From the NCBI GenBank assembly GCA_037147055.1, contig JBAWVW010000046.1, positions 1 to 14,399 of the forward strand: a DNA stretch of 14,399 bases, read 5' to 3'. Below the pieces are notes generated by a model. The model searched no databases and was not told the DNA's origin. It saw only the letters and a list, made by a program, of their open reading frames with translations. Positions within the stretch are counted from its first letter, which is position 1, and the number at the start of each line of letters is the position of its first letter. The stretch comes from Casp-actino8 sp037147055. Lineage in GTDB: Bacteria; Actinomycetota; Acidimicrobiia; Acidimicrobiales; Ilumatobacteraceae. Of the stretch, positions 1-7,444 are shown one piece after another. Position numbers and translations under genes: made by a program.

Positions 1-207
1 ATGGTGGGTTTGAGTGCGGCCGAATTGTTTAGTTTCGATCTCGCCAAACTCAAGGTGCATGCTGATCGCATGGCGCCGCGTCCCTCTGATTTCGGACAAG
101 TGACCGACGCCGATCCCACGGCTCAGCGCTTGACGGATCGTTGGGCCCCGGTCAAAGAAGTCGGTCGCCATTGGTTGACGGACCATGATTTTTCTTTGAT
201 TCCGTAA
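1..207 (+). CDS. C-terminal fragment of a probable amidohydrolase (metal-dependent hydrolase, amidohydrolase_2-like)
   Basis: The open frame is already open at base 1, so the gene begins upstream and the ATG at base 1 is probably an internal Met. The 68 visible residues start with a segment of the form GLSAAELFSFDLAKL and continue through a short helix region (HADRMAPRPSDF) to a TAA stop. This resembles the last part of amidohydrolase_2-type TIM-barrel proteins, where a phrase like 'N/SAAxLYGFDLxxL...IGPTxxE' follows the final barrel strand. The catalytic metal ligands would lie in the missing part, so function and substrate cannot be judged. The downstream VOC gene follows after 55 bases on the same strand with its own ribosome-binding site, so co-transcription is plausible. 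The family assignment rests on this short tail alone and is moderate; the reading frame itself is well supported because the stop is clean and composition is protein-like. Confidence 0.6.
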   Translation: MVGLSAAELFSFDLAKLKVHADRMAPRPSDFGQVTDADPTAQRLTDRWAPVKEVGRHWLTDHDFSLIP

Positions 208-262
208 GCCACATTTTCATCAGTTTCCATTTACAACAACGCAACTTCACAAAGGGGAGATC

Positions 263-670
263 ATGGCATCGACAGTTGGTCAGTACTGCATAAACGTCAC
301 CGATTTAAAACGGTCTGAATGGTTCTATACCGAAATCATCGGGCTCAAGGTTCAGTCTCGGACTCAGATTCCTGGAGTCGATGAGATTGTCCTCGCCGCC
401 GATGTGGGTGGGGGACGGGTGCAGTTGGCCCAGTGGTTGGAGCGCTCTGGTCCGATAGAACACGGCACCGCGCTGTGGAAGATCTACATGAATGTGGACG
501 ATTGCCAAGATGTTCATGATCGTGCCGTGGCCGCTGGTTTCACTTCGACGATGGCCCCTGCTCGTTTGGAACGCTGGCCGGTAACGGTGGCGTTTGTTCT
601 CGACCCAGACGGATATTCCGTTGAGTTACTTCAGCGTCACGAGGGTGCCGTCGTCAACGGCGCTCACTGA
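263..670 (+). CDS. VOC-superfamily (glyoxalase/bleomycin-resistance/dioxygenase fold) protein
   Basis: A 135-residue protein, the usual size for a two-module VOC subunit. The first beta-alpha-beta-beta-beta unit begins QYCINVTDLKRSEWFYTEIIGL (residues 7-28; 'V-D-L-x-x-S-x-x-F/W-Y-x-x-x-x-G-L' is the family signature, here split as NVTDLKRS and WFYTEIIGLKV). The second begins around residue 71 (WKIYMNVDDC) and ends with LDPDGYSVELLQ, Glu121 being the usual last-strand metal ligand. The positions that normally carry the two His/Gln ligands appear to be Gln7 and Trp72, so the metal site may be altered. The start is ATG 263, preceded by AAAGGGGAG at good spacing. It lies 55 bases after an amidohydrolase tail. 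VOC proteins range from isomerases to dioxygenases and resistance proteins, so the fold is sure and the reaction is not. Confidence 0.87.
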   Translation: MASTVGQYCINVTDLKRSEWFYTEIIGLKVQSRTQIPGVDEIVLAADVGGGRVQLAQWLERSGPIEHGTALWKIYMNVDDCQDVHDRAVAAGFTSTMAPARLERWPVTVAFVLDPDGYSVELLQRHEGAVVNGAH

Positions 671-678
671 CCGTGTAG

Positions 679-718
679 TTTCCCGACAGATTTCCCGACT
701 GGAAACCTGATTTTCCAG
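679..718 (+). terminator. Direct repeat plus small hairpin after the VOC gene, possible weak terminator
   Basis: Nine bases after the VOC stop, TTTCCCGAC occurs twice (679-687 and 691-699), 12 bases apart. The end of the second copy runs into a 7-bp perfect hairpin, CTGGAAA (699-705) with TTTCCAG (712-718) around a 6-base loop. A T-rich stretch (TTTTTGAGG...ATTTTTCTCC, 730-750) follows but is not immediately adjacent, so a classical intrinsic terminator is only weakly supported. The stem is A/T-rich and short. Confidence 0.25.
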
Positions 719-752
719 ACTTTCGTGGGTTTTTGAGGAAATTTTTCTCCGT

Positions 753-813
753 TGTGGACAAGGTGATCATGGTGCGTTCGTAGTGCTTGGATGACCAATT
801 TGCCTGTGGATAA
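753..813 (-). promoter_or_regulatory. Two DnaA boxes upstream of the LysM/lysozyme-like gene
   Basis: TGTGGACAA at 753-761 is the reverse complement of TTGTCCACA, the box typical of actinobacterial origins, and TGTGGATAA at 805-813 is the reverse complement of TTATCCACA, the classical strong box. Both have the same orientation and their starts are 52 bases apart, about five helical turns. They lie in the 248-base non-coding interval before the muralytic gene. None of the usual origin neighbours (dnaA, dnaN, rpmH, gyrB) is in the window and only two boxes are seen, so this is more likely a DnaA-binding regulatory or titration site than oriC. Binding is inferred from the motif only. Confidence 0.42.
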
Positions 814-841
814 AGCCCGCTTTTGAGGCCCGCCAGGGTCG

Positions 842-869
842 CGTTCTGTTGCGATTGTGTTACAGAACG
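842..869 (+). promoter_or_regulatory. 8-bp perfect inverted repeat, possible operator or 5'-leader hairpin
   Basis: CGTTCTGT (842-849) is matched exactly by ACAGAACG (862-869) across a 12-base spacer. Arm spacing of 20 bases centre to centre, about two helical turns, suits a dimeric repressor; as RNA it would be an 8-bp stem with a 12-base loop. It sits 50 bases before the chosen ATG of the LysM gene and therefore also argues that the TTG codon at 823 is not the start. Confidence 0.4.
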
Positions 870-918
870 AGCAAACTGTCGGGGAGCGATTGAGAAGTCT
901 CACCGCCGCAGAGCCCTG

Positions 919-2013
919 ATGAACACCTACCACCGATCTTCGCAACACGACCAATTCCCGTGGGGTCCATCTGGACCTGGTCGCCGTGGGTCCCGTATTA
1001 GGTCAAAGTTTGTCACTCCCGAAGTTCTGTTACGTCGACGCCTCGGTCTTTTAGTTCTTGTAGGTCTATGTGCCGCACCTGTGGCTTGGGCCTTGCGTGG
1101 AGAAGGTGGTGGGGTGGATGTGACGACAACTGGTGGTGCTGCGGTAGTCGTGCAGTTGGATAGCACTGATCAAACCCCATTGAGTTCGACCACAACGGCT
1201 AACACAGCGCTTCCCCCAGCCATTGCCGAGACAACGTTGGCAACGCCGACGACTCAGGTGGTGATGCCGACTCAGGCGACACCGATTTGTGGATCTACGT
1301 ACATTGTCCAGTCGGGGGATTCTTGGTTTGCTATCGCCACTGCGGCTGGCACGAAGGCCAGTTTGATTGCCGGCATCAACAACAAAACCATTCGCTCACC
1401 ATTAATGGTCGGACAAGAGATTTGCTTGCCGCCAGGGGCCGAAGTCCCGGCGTTGCGACCCACCGCCGCCAGTTTCGTCACCCCAGCGCATCAAATGTCA
1501 TGCTCGGCGAACTACACAGTTGTTGTTGGTGATTCGTGGAGTCGAATCGCTGACAAAGCCAACACGACGATCTCGCAAATGACGTCCGTCAATGCGATGA
1601 CGACAAAGTCCGTGTTACTGATTGGTCAAAAAATTTGCTTGCCCAAAGGTACCAGCGTGAGAATCGCAGCTGTTGCGCCTGCACCTGCGCCCCAATATCA
1701 GGCACCACGTACCTTTTCTCGCAGCGAAGTCGAACAGATTATTCGCGATGAATGGCCCGACAGTCTTGAAGAGAATGCACTATTCGTTGCTGACCGAGAA
1801 ACTCATCTCAATCCATTGAGCCACAACTGGTGCTGTATCGGCCTCTTCCAAATGTACTGGAACGTCCACAAATCTTGGATGAAGAATTACGGTGTCACGA
1901 ACTCAAACCAACTTTACGACCCCCGCACAAATGCCAAATTGGCCTATGCGATGTACAAAAGATCAAATAGTTGGGGACCTTGGTGCACACGAAATTGGTG
2001 CCCAAAGAACTAG
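919..2013 (+). CDS. Membrane-anchored muralytic protein: two LysM modules and a C-terminal lysozyme-like/transglycosylase domain
   Basis: Translated from ATG 919 this is a 364-residue exported protein. A basic N-terminus (residues 1-40, many Arg) leads to one hydrophobic segment, about 41-59 (RLGLLVLVGLCAAPVAWAL), acting as signal anchor or signal peptide. A Thr/Pro-rich linker to about 120 follows. LysM 1 spans about 124-171 and LysM 2 about 195-242; each has 'Y-x-V-x-x-G-D-S-W-x-x-I-A' and ends in ICLP, with one Cys at each end (C124/C169, C195/C240) that probably forms a disulfide. The C-terminal 265-364 region has the lysozyme-like pattern ADRETHLNP (probable catalytic Glu294), CCIGLFQMYWNVH and LYDPRTNAKLAYAMY. 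LysM binds peptidoglycan glycans; the last domain likely cleaves them, making this a cell-wall remodelling enzyme comparable in layout to actinobacterial resuscitation-type hydrolases. The Shine-Dalgarno site is weak; a TTG 32 codons upstream is the alternative. Stop is TAG. Confidence 0.9.
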   Translation: MNTYHRSSQHDQFPWGPSGPGRRGSRIRSKFVTPEVLLRRRLGLLVLVGLCAAPVAWALRGEGGGVDVTTTGGAAVVVQLDSTDQTPLSSTTTANTALPPAIAETTLATPTTQVVMPTQATPICGSTYIVQSGDSWFAIATAAGTKASLIAGINNKTIRSPLMVGQEICLPPGAEVPALRPTAASFVTPAHQMSCSANYTVVVGDSWSRIADKANTTISQMTSVNAMTTKSVLLIGQKICLPKGTSVRIAAVAPAPAPQYQAPRTFSRSEVEQIIRDEWPDSLEENALFVADRETHLNPLSHNWCCIGLFQMYWNVHKSWMKNYGVTNSNQLYDPRTNAKLAYAMYKRSNSWGPWCTRNWCPKN

Positions 2014-2076
2014 GCCCATCCGATATTTGATTGGGGGTTTTCACAAGAGCGATAGCCCTCTAGGCTGTCAGTCGTT

Positions 2077-2152
2077 GCACTCGTAGCTCAATGGATAGAG
2101 CATCTGACTACGGATCAGAAGGTTGTCGGTTCGACTCCGGCCGAGTGCGCCA
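2077..2152 (+). tRNA. tRNA-Arg (anticodon ACG)
   Basis: Full cloverleaf, 76 bases. The acceptor arms GCACTCG (2077-2083) and CGAGTGC (2142-2148) pair perfectly. The D arm is GCTC...GAGC. The anticodon stem TCTGA/TCAGA encloses the loop CTACGGA, with ACG at 2110-2112. The T arm carries TTCGACT. The discriminator is G and the 3' CCA (2150-2152) is encoded. A34 is expected to be edited to inosine by TadA to read CGU/CGC/CGA. A weak promoter candidate is TTTTCA (2038-2043), 17 bases, TAGGCT (2061-2066). Confidence 0.97.
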
Positions 2153-2198
2153 CATCGTTACGGGCGCATCAGTGTCATCGTGTGGGAGGACTCTTCAG

Positions 2199-5100
2199 CT
2201 AGCTGACTGGAATCGTCATCTTTTTTGAAGTGACCGCACCACCTTTCGTGGTCGCCTTCACCGTGACGGAGCATAATCCGACCTTGAGGCCAACAAGCCT
2301 TGTTCCTTGCACCTTGCAAAATTTTGAAGATTCTCGAGAAACGCTCAGGGAGACTCGAGACGTTGACGCAACACTCAATTGTGCGTATGCGGCGATTGAT
2401 AGTGCAGTTGCAGACTGCGATCTAGTGAGTGAAGGATAAAAACTGACTTTGATCGTCGGGGACGTTTGAGCCTTGAACCCGTACCATTCTTGTTGCTTTG
2501 CGGTGACCAAACACGGCCCGCTTCGAGAACTAGTAACTGCTGAATTAATGATGTGACAGCCAGCACCGCTCACTGTCGCTTGCCGCGCAAACTGGATACT
2601 TCCTCCAAGTACGGACAAATTGATACTCGTGTTTATCAATGCGTTGCTCTTAGCTGCAGTAACAATAAGGTCAGCACAATCTGACGGGTTGGAATCCAAT
2701 GATGGCGCTCCTGCTCTCAGGATCATCGCGCATCGAAAACTACTAGTTGACAGCAATTTGTTAGGAGTTCCAATTGGAACACCCGTCAGGATGTCAGTGC
2801 GAGCCGACTTACCGATGACCTGTGAGATCTGGGCGACTGTCATTCGTTCAAACATCTGTTCCAAGACTGCGACATATCCTGCTACGAGAGGACTTGCCAT
2901 CGATGTGCCCGAAAGCGTCACATAGTCCTCATCGTTCAAATAATCAGCCCCAACAATTCCTGACCCTGGGGCGTACAAGTCAACACATGATCCGTAATTG
3001 GAATAACTTGCTGCCGCATCATTGACTTCAGACGCAGCCACTGTGATGGCGTCTGGTATTCCCGCTGGAGTGAAGGTGCACGCGTCGGTTGCACTATTGC
3101 CAGCAGCCACAACGACAGGTACTCCAAGAGCAATGATCTGATTGACAGCAAGTTCCATGCTGCTATCAAGACTTGATTCGCCGAGACTCATATTGACAAC
3201 GGCCTTCGTTCCGTGCGAATGAATATCGTCAACAATCCAATTCAGTCCAGATACAACCTGTGATAGGTAGCCTGATCCGCTACAACCGAACACTCGTACT
3301 GGAATGATTGTTGCCATTGTTGCAATACCGAACTCAGTTCCTGCAGCCACAGATGCAACATGAGTGCCATGACCATTGCAGTCAGCTTTCTCATCATCTC
3401 CTGCAAAATTCTGAGTTTCAGCTACTCGACCGTTGAGATCTTGATGCGTGCTAGATACTCCAGTATCAACAATGTAGATCCGAACGCCTTCTCCACGGCT
3501 CCTGTATGTCGTTAAGCCATCGAGTGTTGGGCCATTTTGATCAACTCGGTCTAGCGCCCAACTAGTGGTGATTTGGCTGTAGGTATTGAAGTGCGGAATC
3601 GGTGGAATGATGACTGGAGCAGTTGCCGTGGTCCACGATGAATAACCCAAAGGGTTTTGAGCTCGCACTTTAAACGAATAGCTTTTTCCAGCCAGCAGTC
3701 CATCAATTTTGCAGCGCATTCGCGACACACTGGAAGTGCATCCAAGTGAAGTGCCAACAGCACTAACGCTGTACGAAGTAATTGCTGTGTATCCGCTTGT
3801 AGGTTTTTCCCACGTAATGTTCGCGGACGTATCGTCTATTGAAACTTTGACATTTCGGACTTTTGAAGGCAGGACAATGTGCTCAGCAGTCTTTCTCAGA
3901 TTGAACGTACCAACATGGGGACCGGCATTGTTTGGGTCAACATAACTATCAACGACAATCAAATAATGGGCACTCGGAGATGCTGTCCAAGAAACACGGC
4001 TGGAACCATCTTGACCATTGGGATCATCGTCATTTGTCGTGATTTCAGATAACCCTGCAAAACCATCACGACCATCTGTGACATAGACCTCTAAGAGAGT
4101 GTCAAAGGCACTTCCGAAAGTTTCAATTGTCATTTGTGTCAGGGCACTGACCGATAACGAATACCACATTGATTTCCCGGCACTGGAATTCCCATGATTT
4201 GGTTCATCGGGCTCAGCTGTCGCGTATTGATTACTCCCATACGCGAGTGCTTGATTGAGCGGCTGCGCATTTGCTTTGGCGTCATTGCCATTGCCGACGA
4301 TGACAGGGTTTGATGGGCTGGATGCTGGCCCTCGGTCAATGGCATTCATTGCAGTAACAGTGAAGCTGTATTCTCCATAGACCATGTTTGAAATAGTGCA
4401 CGACTGATTTGACGTCGCACATGAATAATTGCCAAAGGTAGAGATCACTTCATATGATGCGATAGGCGAACCCCCGCTACTACTAGGCGCATCCCACGAA
4501 ATTATGGCGGACGAGTCTCCTGCACTTGCCGTCACATTGGTCGGCTCGGCTGGACGCTCATTCACGGTCCACGTCAATTTAGAATTGCCGGACGCAGAAC
4601 GGTAACCAGAAACACGAACGTAATACCAGTAGTCCGCTGAGACTGGCAGTTCACTAATGCGACTTGTCAAACCATCTCCGCTGTCGTCGTCGTAGGCGAC
4701 AGTTGTTAATTCTGACCAATCAAGTGGAGTTAAAGCACTCGTGCGATGTACAGATAGATATGTATCAAAGTCGCTTCCGCTCAGGTCCAACGTGAGGGTC
4801 GTGCTTTGTGTTGGTTTGACCACATACCAAATTGAATAACCGGTCGAGAAATCAAAGGGTTCGCCTGAGTTGGTAGTTGCTCCACGACTGGTATTGATGC
4901 AGTCGATTCCGCTGCCAGAAATTCGTAAAGCATTGAGAATATCGTCGTTACTGGGATAGGCGAACGAACAGGTTGTGTCAGTACCCCAGGTCAGTCTGAT
5001 AGACCCCGTGCTGTCACCGTAGCTACCCACCTGAATTTTGTAGGACTCTTCCGCCGTCGCATTAAAGGTTAATTTACTCGTAGAACCGTCACCACCATCA

Positions 5101-7130
5101 TCGTCCTTAGCGATCAGACTTAGTTGAGAAACAGAACTGCCCGTATACACGCCGAGAACTGTGTCAAAGGAACTTCCAGACAAATCAATAGTGATCGACG
5201 AAGTAATTGATGGCGTAAACTTAAACCACTTCGTTGCAGAGGTTGTTCCATAAGTTGTTTGTTCGTTTAACTCATTGGTTGCCCCAACATTGCTATCGGT
5301 GAGGGCATTAACAAGACTGTTCAAAACTTTGGGCTGTGAAAAGACGTCATTATTTCCTGAATCAGCAGTAATAGTGACGATGTTAGAAAGTGCAGATGCT
5401 GCTGATGCTCCTGCGTCGTTTATCGCAGTGACTCTAAATGAGTATGTTCGAGGTGCCAGATTGTTGGCTACACACTGAAGAGGTCCGCTAGACCAAACAC
5501 ACACTTTCAAATTCTTGTCAGTAAAAGCCTCATATTGCGTGATTTGACTTGACCCTGAATTGTTTGGCTTCTCCCAATTGATAGTGACACCATTTGCTGA
5601 ACTCGTCGCCTCAACTTGAGTTGGAGCCGATGGAACCGTTTCGCGATTTGTGAGGTCGACGGAGAGAAGTTTGTTGTGTGACTGTGGACCTGGATTCATC
5701 ACTTTATTCGCAGTGCCTGATGCAACGACTTCAGCAGAAACTTCGGTGGATGTCCATGTCGGATGAAGCGACCAGATCATTGCGGCGACTCCTGCAGCAT
5801 GGGGAGCGGCCATAGAGGTTCCAGACTTGTAGCCAAAAGATGAACCCATGGTTGTTGAAAGAATCTTGCTTCCAGGGGCGAAGATATCAACGCAAGATCC
5901 GTAATTTGAAAAAAACGAGCGAATATCAGAAGGTTCAACTGCGCCAACGTTAATAGTTCCGATTGCGCTTCCCGGAGAATAGTTGCATGCATTGGCATTG
6001 TCGTTGCCTGCTGCTGTAACCACAACAACTCCGTCGTTTACTAGCGCCGTTGTGGCTTGATTGAGTAGCGGGTTGTACGCCCCACCGAGACTCATATTCG
6101 CGACGGCTTTAATTCCGTCCGCATGGTTGCTAATCACCCAATCAATTCCCGCAATAATTGTCGAGGTTGATCCGTACCCCTTGCAATCCATTACTTGTAC
6201 TGGAATAATCCGAACGGCCTTCGCAACGCCGTATGTTCGCGATCCGACTGTGCCGGCGACATGAGTCCCATGTCCGTGACAGTCGGTATTTGCAAATGCT
6301 CCGAACCCGGGCGCAACTCTGTCACCAAATTCTGGGTGTGAAGCCTGAACACCAGTATCAATGATGTAGGCGTTGACACCCTTACCATTGGACGGATAGT
6401 TATATCGGCTGTCCAAAGGAAGATTGGTCTGGTCCAGTCGATCAAGCCCCCATGGAGGATTTCTCTCTGATCCAGACTGATCAACTTTGTAGATCCGATC
6501 TTGTAGAACTTCTTCTACAGCAGGATTTTGTCGTAATGATTTCGCTTCAGCGTCGGAGAGTTGTGAGGCAAAGCCCTTAAATACTTGGGAGTACATATAA
6601 CTCACCTTGGAACCAAGAATGCCGAGTATGTCGCTCTGTACCGACGCTGTGGAATTTGCCTTCAGCGTGATGATGTATTGACCTTGAACAACATCGCCTT
6701 GCGGGTCCGCTGACCCTTCGACTGACATCATCAAATCAGGTGCCACCGATAAGATCTGCCGGCTGTTTGCCATGAGGGCCACTTGTGCCTCAGAGGCTAA
6801 GACCGTTGCCCAGGGGGGAGCGTCATCATGACTTCCCAATACATGAATTTTTGCCTCCTCAAGAAAGCTGTTCAATGCAACGAAGCCAACGCCTTGACTC
6901 GCGACAAGGTTGTAACGAGCTAATAACTGACCAGATGACATCGGGAAGTTGGGCTTTGCTTCCACAGCTTCAATTTTTGCTGTCGGGGAAACCGTGCAAA
7001 CCACGGTCACGATGAGAACCGCGAGACCTAAGTGACGAAATTTCTTACAAATTTGGGCCAGGAGGCTCCGAAAGGAGGCGCTTGAATCCTTAGAGTTATG
7101 AATCGGTCGTAGATTCCCTGAATTCCCCAC
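2199..7130 (-). CDS. Giant secreted subtilase with two complete S8 peptidase domains, Fn3 and PPC modules
   Basis: 1643 residues, secreted serine protease. GTG start at 7130 with GGGGA just upstream; a basic N-terminus and hydrophobic segment about 34-48 form a signal peptide. Residues 146-216 are an inhibitor I9-like propeptide; 66-137 looks like a degenerate second one. Peptidase A (about 225-495) has Asp258 (IIDTG), His287 (HGHGTHVAG), Asn376 (AAGN) and Ser439 (SGTSMAAP). Then Fn3 (500-588), PPC (591-716), PPC (717-855), Fn3 (858-945), PPC (948-1080), Fn3 (1086-1176). Peptidase B (about 1188-1465) has Asp1222 (IVDTG), His1254 (GHGTHVAS), Asn1345 (AAGN) and Ser1410 (SGTSMASP). Both belong to the proteinase-K-like branch, with 'W-x-L-D-R-x-D-Q' before the Asp motif and four Cys at equivalent places (284/316/382/413; 1251/1283/1351/1382). 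The tail (1486-1643) holds two Cys-paired Ig-like repeats found in actinobacterial surface proteins; there is no sorting signal or C-terminal membrane segment. No partner genes adjoin. Usual subtilases have one catalytic domain. Stop is TAG. Confidence 0.97.
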   Translation of the reverse strand: MGNSGNLRPIHNSKDSSASFRSLLAQICKKFRHLGLAVLIVTVVCTVSPTAKIEAVEAKPNFPMSSGQLLARYNLVASQGVGFVALNSFLEEAKIHVLGSHDDAPPWATVLASEAQVALMANSRQILSVAPDLMMSVEGSADPQGDVVQGQYIITLKANSTASVQSDILGILGSKVSYMYSQVFKGFASQLSDAEAKSLRQNPAVEEVLQDRIYKVDQSGSERNPPWGLDRLDQTNLPLDSRYNYPSNGKGVNAYIIDTGVQASHPEFGDRVAPGFGAFANTDCHGHGTHVAGTVGSRTYGVAKAVRIIPVQVMDCKGYGSTSTIIAGIDWVISNHADGIKAVANMSLGGAYNPLLNQATTALVNDGVVVVTAAGNDNANACNYSPGSAIGTINVGAVEPSDIRSFFSNYGSCVDIFAPGSKILSTTMGSSFGYKSGTSMAAPHAAGVAAMIWSLHPTWTSTEVSAEVVASGTANKVMNPGPQSHNKLLSVDLTNRETVPSAPTQVEATSSANGVTINWEKPNNSGSSQITQYEAFTDKNLKVCVWSSGPLQCVANNLAPRTYSFRVTAINDAGASAASALSNIVTITADSGNNDVFSQPKVLNSLVNALTDSNVGATNELNEQTTYGTTSATKWFKFTPSITSSITIDLSGSSFDTVLGVYTGSSVSQLSLIAKDDDGGDGSTSKLTFNATAEESYKIQVGSYGDSTGSIRLTWGTDTTCSFAYPSNDDILNALRISGSGIDCINTSRGATTNSGEPFDFSTGYSIWYVVKPTQSTTLTLDLSGSDFDTYLSVHRTSALTPLDWSELTTVAYDDDSGDGLTSRISELPVSADYWYYVRVSGYRSASGNSKLTWTVNERPAEPTNVTASAGDSSAIISWDAPSSSGGSPIASYEVISTFGNYSCATSNQSCTISNMVYGEYSFTVTAMNAIDRGPASSPSNPVIVGNGNDAKANAQPLNQALAYGSNQYATAEPDEPNHGNSSAGKSMWYSLSVSALTQMTIETFGSAFDTLLEVYVTDGRDGFAGLSEITTNDDDPNGQDGSSRVSWTASPSAHYLIVVDSYVDPNNAGPHVGTFNLRKTAEHIVLPSKVRNVKVSIDDTSANITWEKPTSGYTAITSYSVSAVGTSLGCTSSVSRMRCKIDGLLAGKSYSFKVRAQNPLGYSSWTTATAPVIIPPIPHFNTYSQITTSWALDRVDQNGPTLDGLTTYRSRGEGVRIYIVDTGVSSTHQDLNGRVAETQNFAGDDEKADCNGHGTHVASVAAGTEFGIATMATIIPVRVFGCSGSGYLSQVVSGLNWIVDDIHSHGTKAVVNMSLGESSLDSSMELAVNQIIALGVPVVVAAGNSATDACTFTPAGIPDAITVAASEVNDAAASYSNYGSCVDLYAPGSGIVGADYLNDEDYVTLSGTSMASPLVAGYVAVLEQMFERMTVAQISQVIGKSARTDILTGVPIGTPNKLLSTSSFRCAMILRAGAPSLDSNPSDCADLIVTAAKSNALINTSINLSVLGGSIQFARQATVSGAGCHIINSAVTSSRSGPCLVTAKQQEWYGFKAQTSPTIKVSFYPSLTRSQSATALSIAAYAQLSVASTSRVSLSVSRESSKFCKVQGTRLVGLKVGLCSVTVKATTKGGAVTSKKMTIPVS

Positions 7131-7167
7131 AAAATCCCCACTTCGGCAAGTCTTTTCAGTTACTACT

Positions 7168-7197
7168 TATATATTTGTTCACCAATATTTAATACAA
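7168..7197 (-). promoter_or_regulatory. Candidate promoter of the giant subtilase
   Basis: Read on the minus strand, TTGTAT (7192-7197) and TATATA (7168-7173) are separated by 18 bases, which would start transcription near 7160 and give a leader of about 30 bases before the GTG at 7130. The stretch 7155-7220 is the most A/T-rich in the window. CAAAAT (7195-7200) and ATTTTG (7225-7230) form a 6-bp inverted repeat overlapping the -35 hexamer, a possible operator. Motif reading only. Confidence 0.35.
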
Positions 7198-7444
7198 AAT
7201 TAACCTATTGTTAGTTTAACAGGCATTTTGTTCCAGCGGACGGGACGAATTTGATCGGGGTCCAGGGCTATGTGCCGCAAGTTCAGGAAGCATCATCGGC
7301 GCGGCCCAGTCCAGGTCAATGCGCCAATTCCTCATGTAAACCATGCGCTGTGTGCTGACCATGCGGGCTGATTAAGTAAGTTTGCGTTGGGTTGGGTTGT
7401 TGCTGTCGCTTCCAACTGTTCGTGACTAGTCCTAGGGGGATGCA
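7198..7444. other. Divergent intergenic region between the subtilase and DUF1214 genes
   Basis: Together with the promoter stretch this makes 314 bases without a convincing gene. A 48-codon minus-strand frame (7216-7362, ATG start) exists but has no ribosome-binding site, no recognisable domain and would end just inside the protease promoter region. GTCCAGG occurs twice as a direct repeat (7260-7266, 7309-7315). AGGGGGA at 7434-7440 is the ribosome-binding site of the next gene. No clear -10/-35 pair for the rightward operon was found. Confidence 0.5.

Noticed and set aside
753..813. Chromosome origin (oriC)
   Set aside because: Only two DnaA boxes, no AT-rich unwinding element with box array, and no dnaA, dnaN, rpmH, parA or gyrB nearby.
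671..918. c-di-AMP (ydaO-type) riboswitch, often found before actinobacterial cell-wall hydrolases
   Set aside because: The conserved ydaO core segments could not be found in the leader.
664..954. 96-codon minus-strand frame across the DnaA-box region
   Set aside because: TTG start, no ribosome-binding site, no domain, and it overlaps the start of the well-supported LysM gene.
7216..7362. 48-codon minus-strand frame between the subtilase and DUF1214 genes
   Set aside because: No Shine-Dalgarno site and no recognisable domain; length is within chance.
7384..7402. GTTGGGTTGGGTTGTTG, a possible G-quadruplex or telomere-like repeat
   Set aside because: Only two GGG runs, so a four-tract quadruplex cannot form; too short for a repeat.
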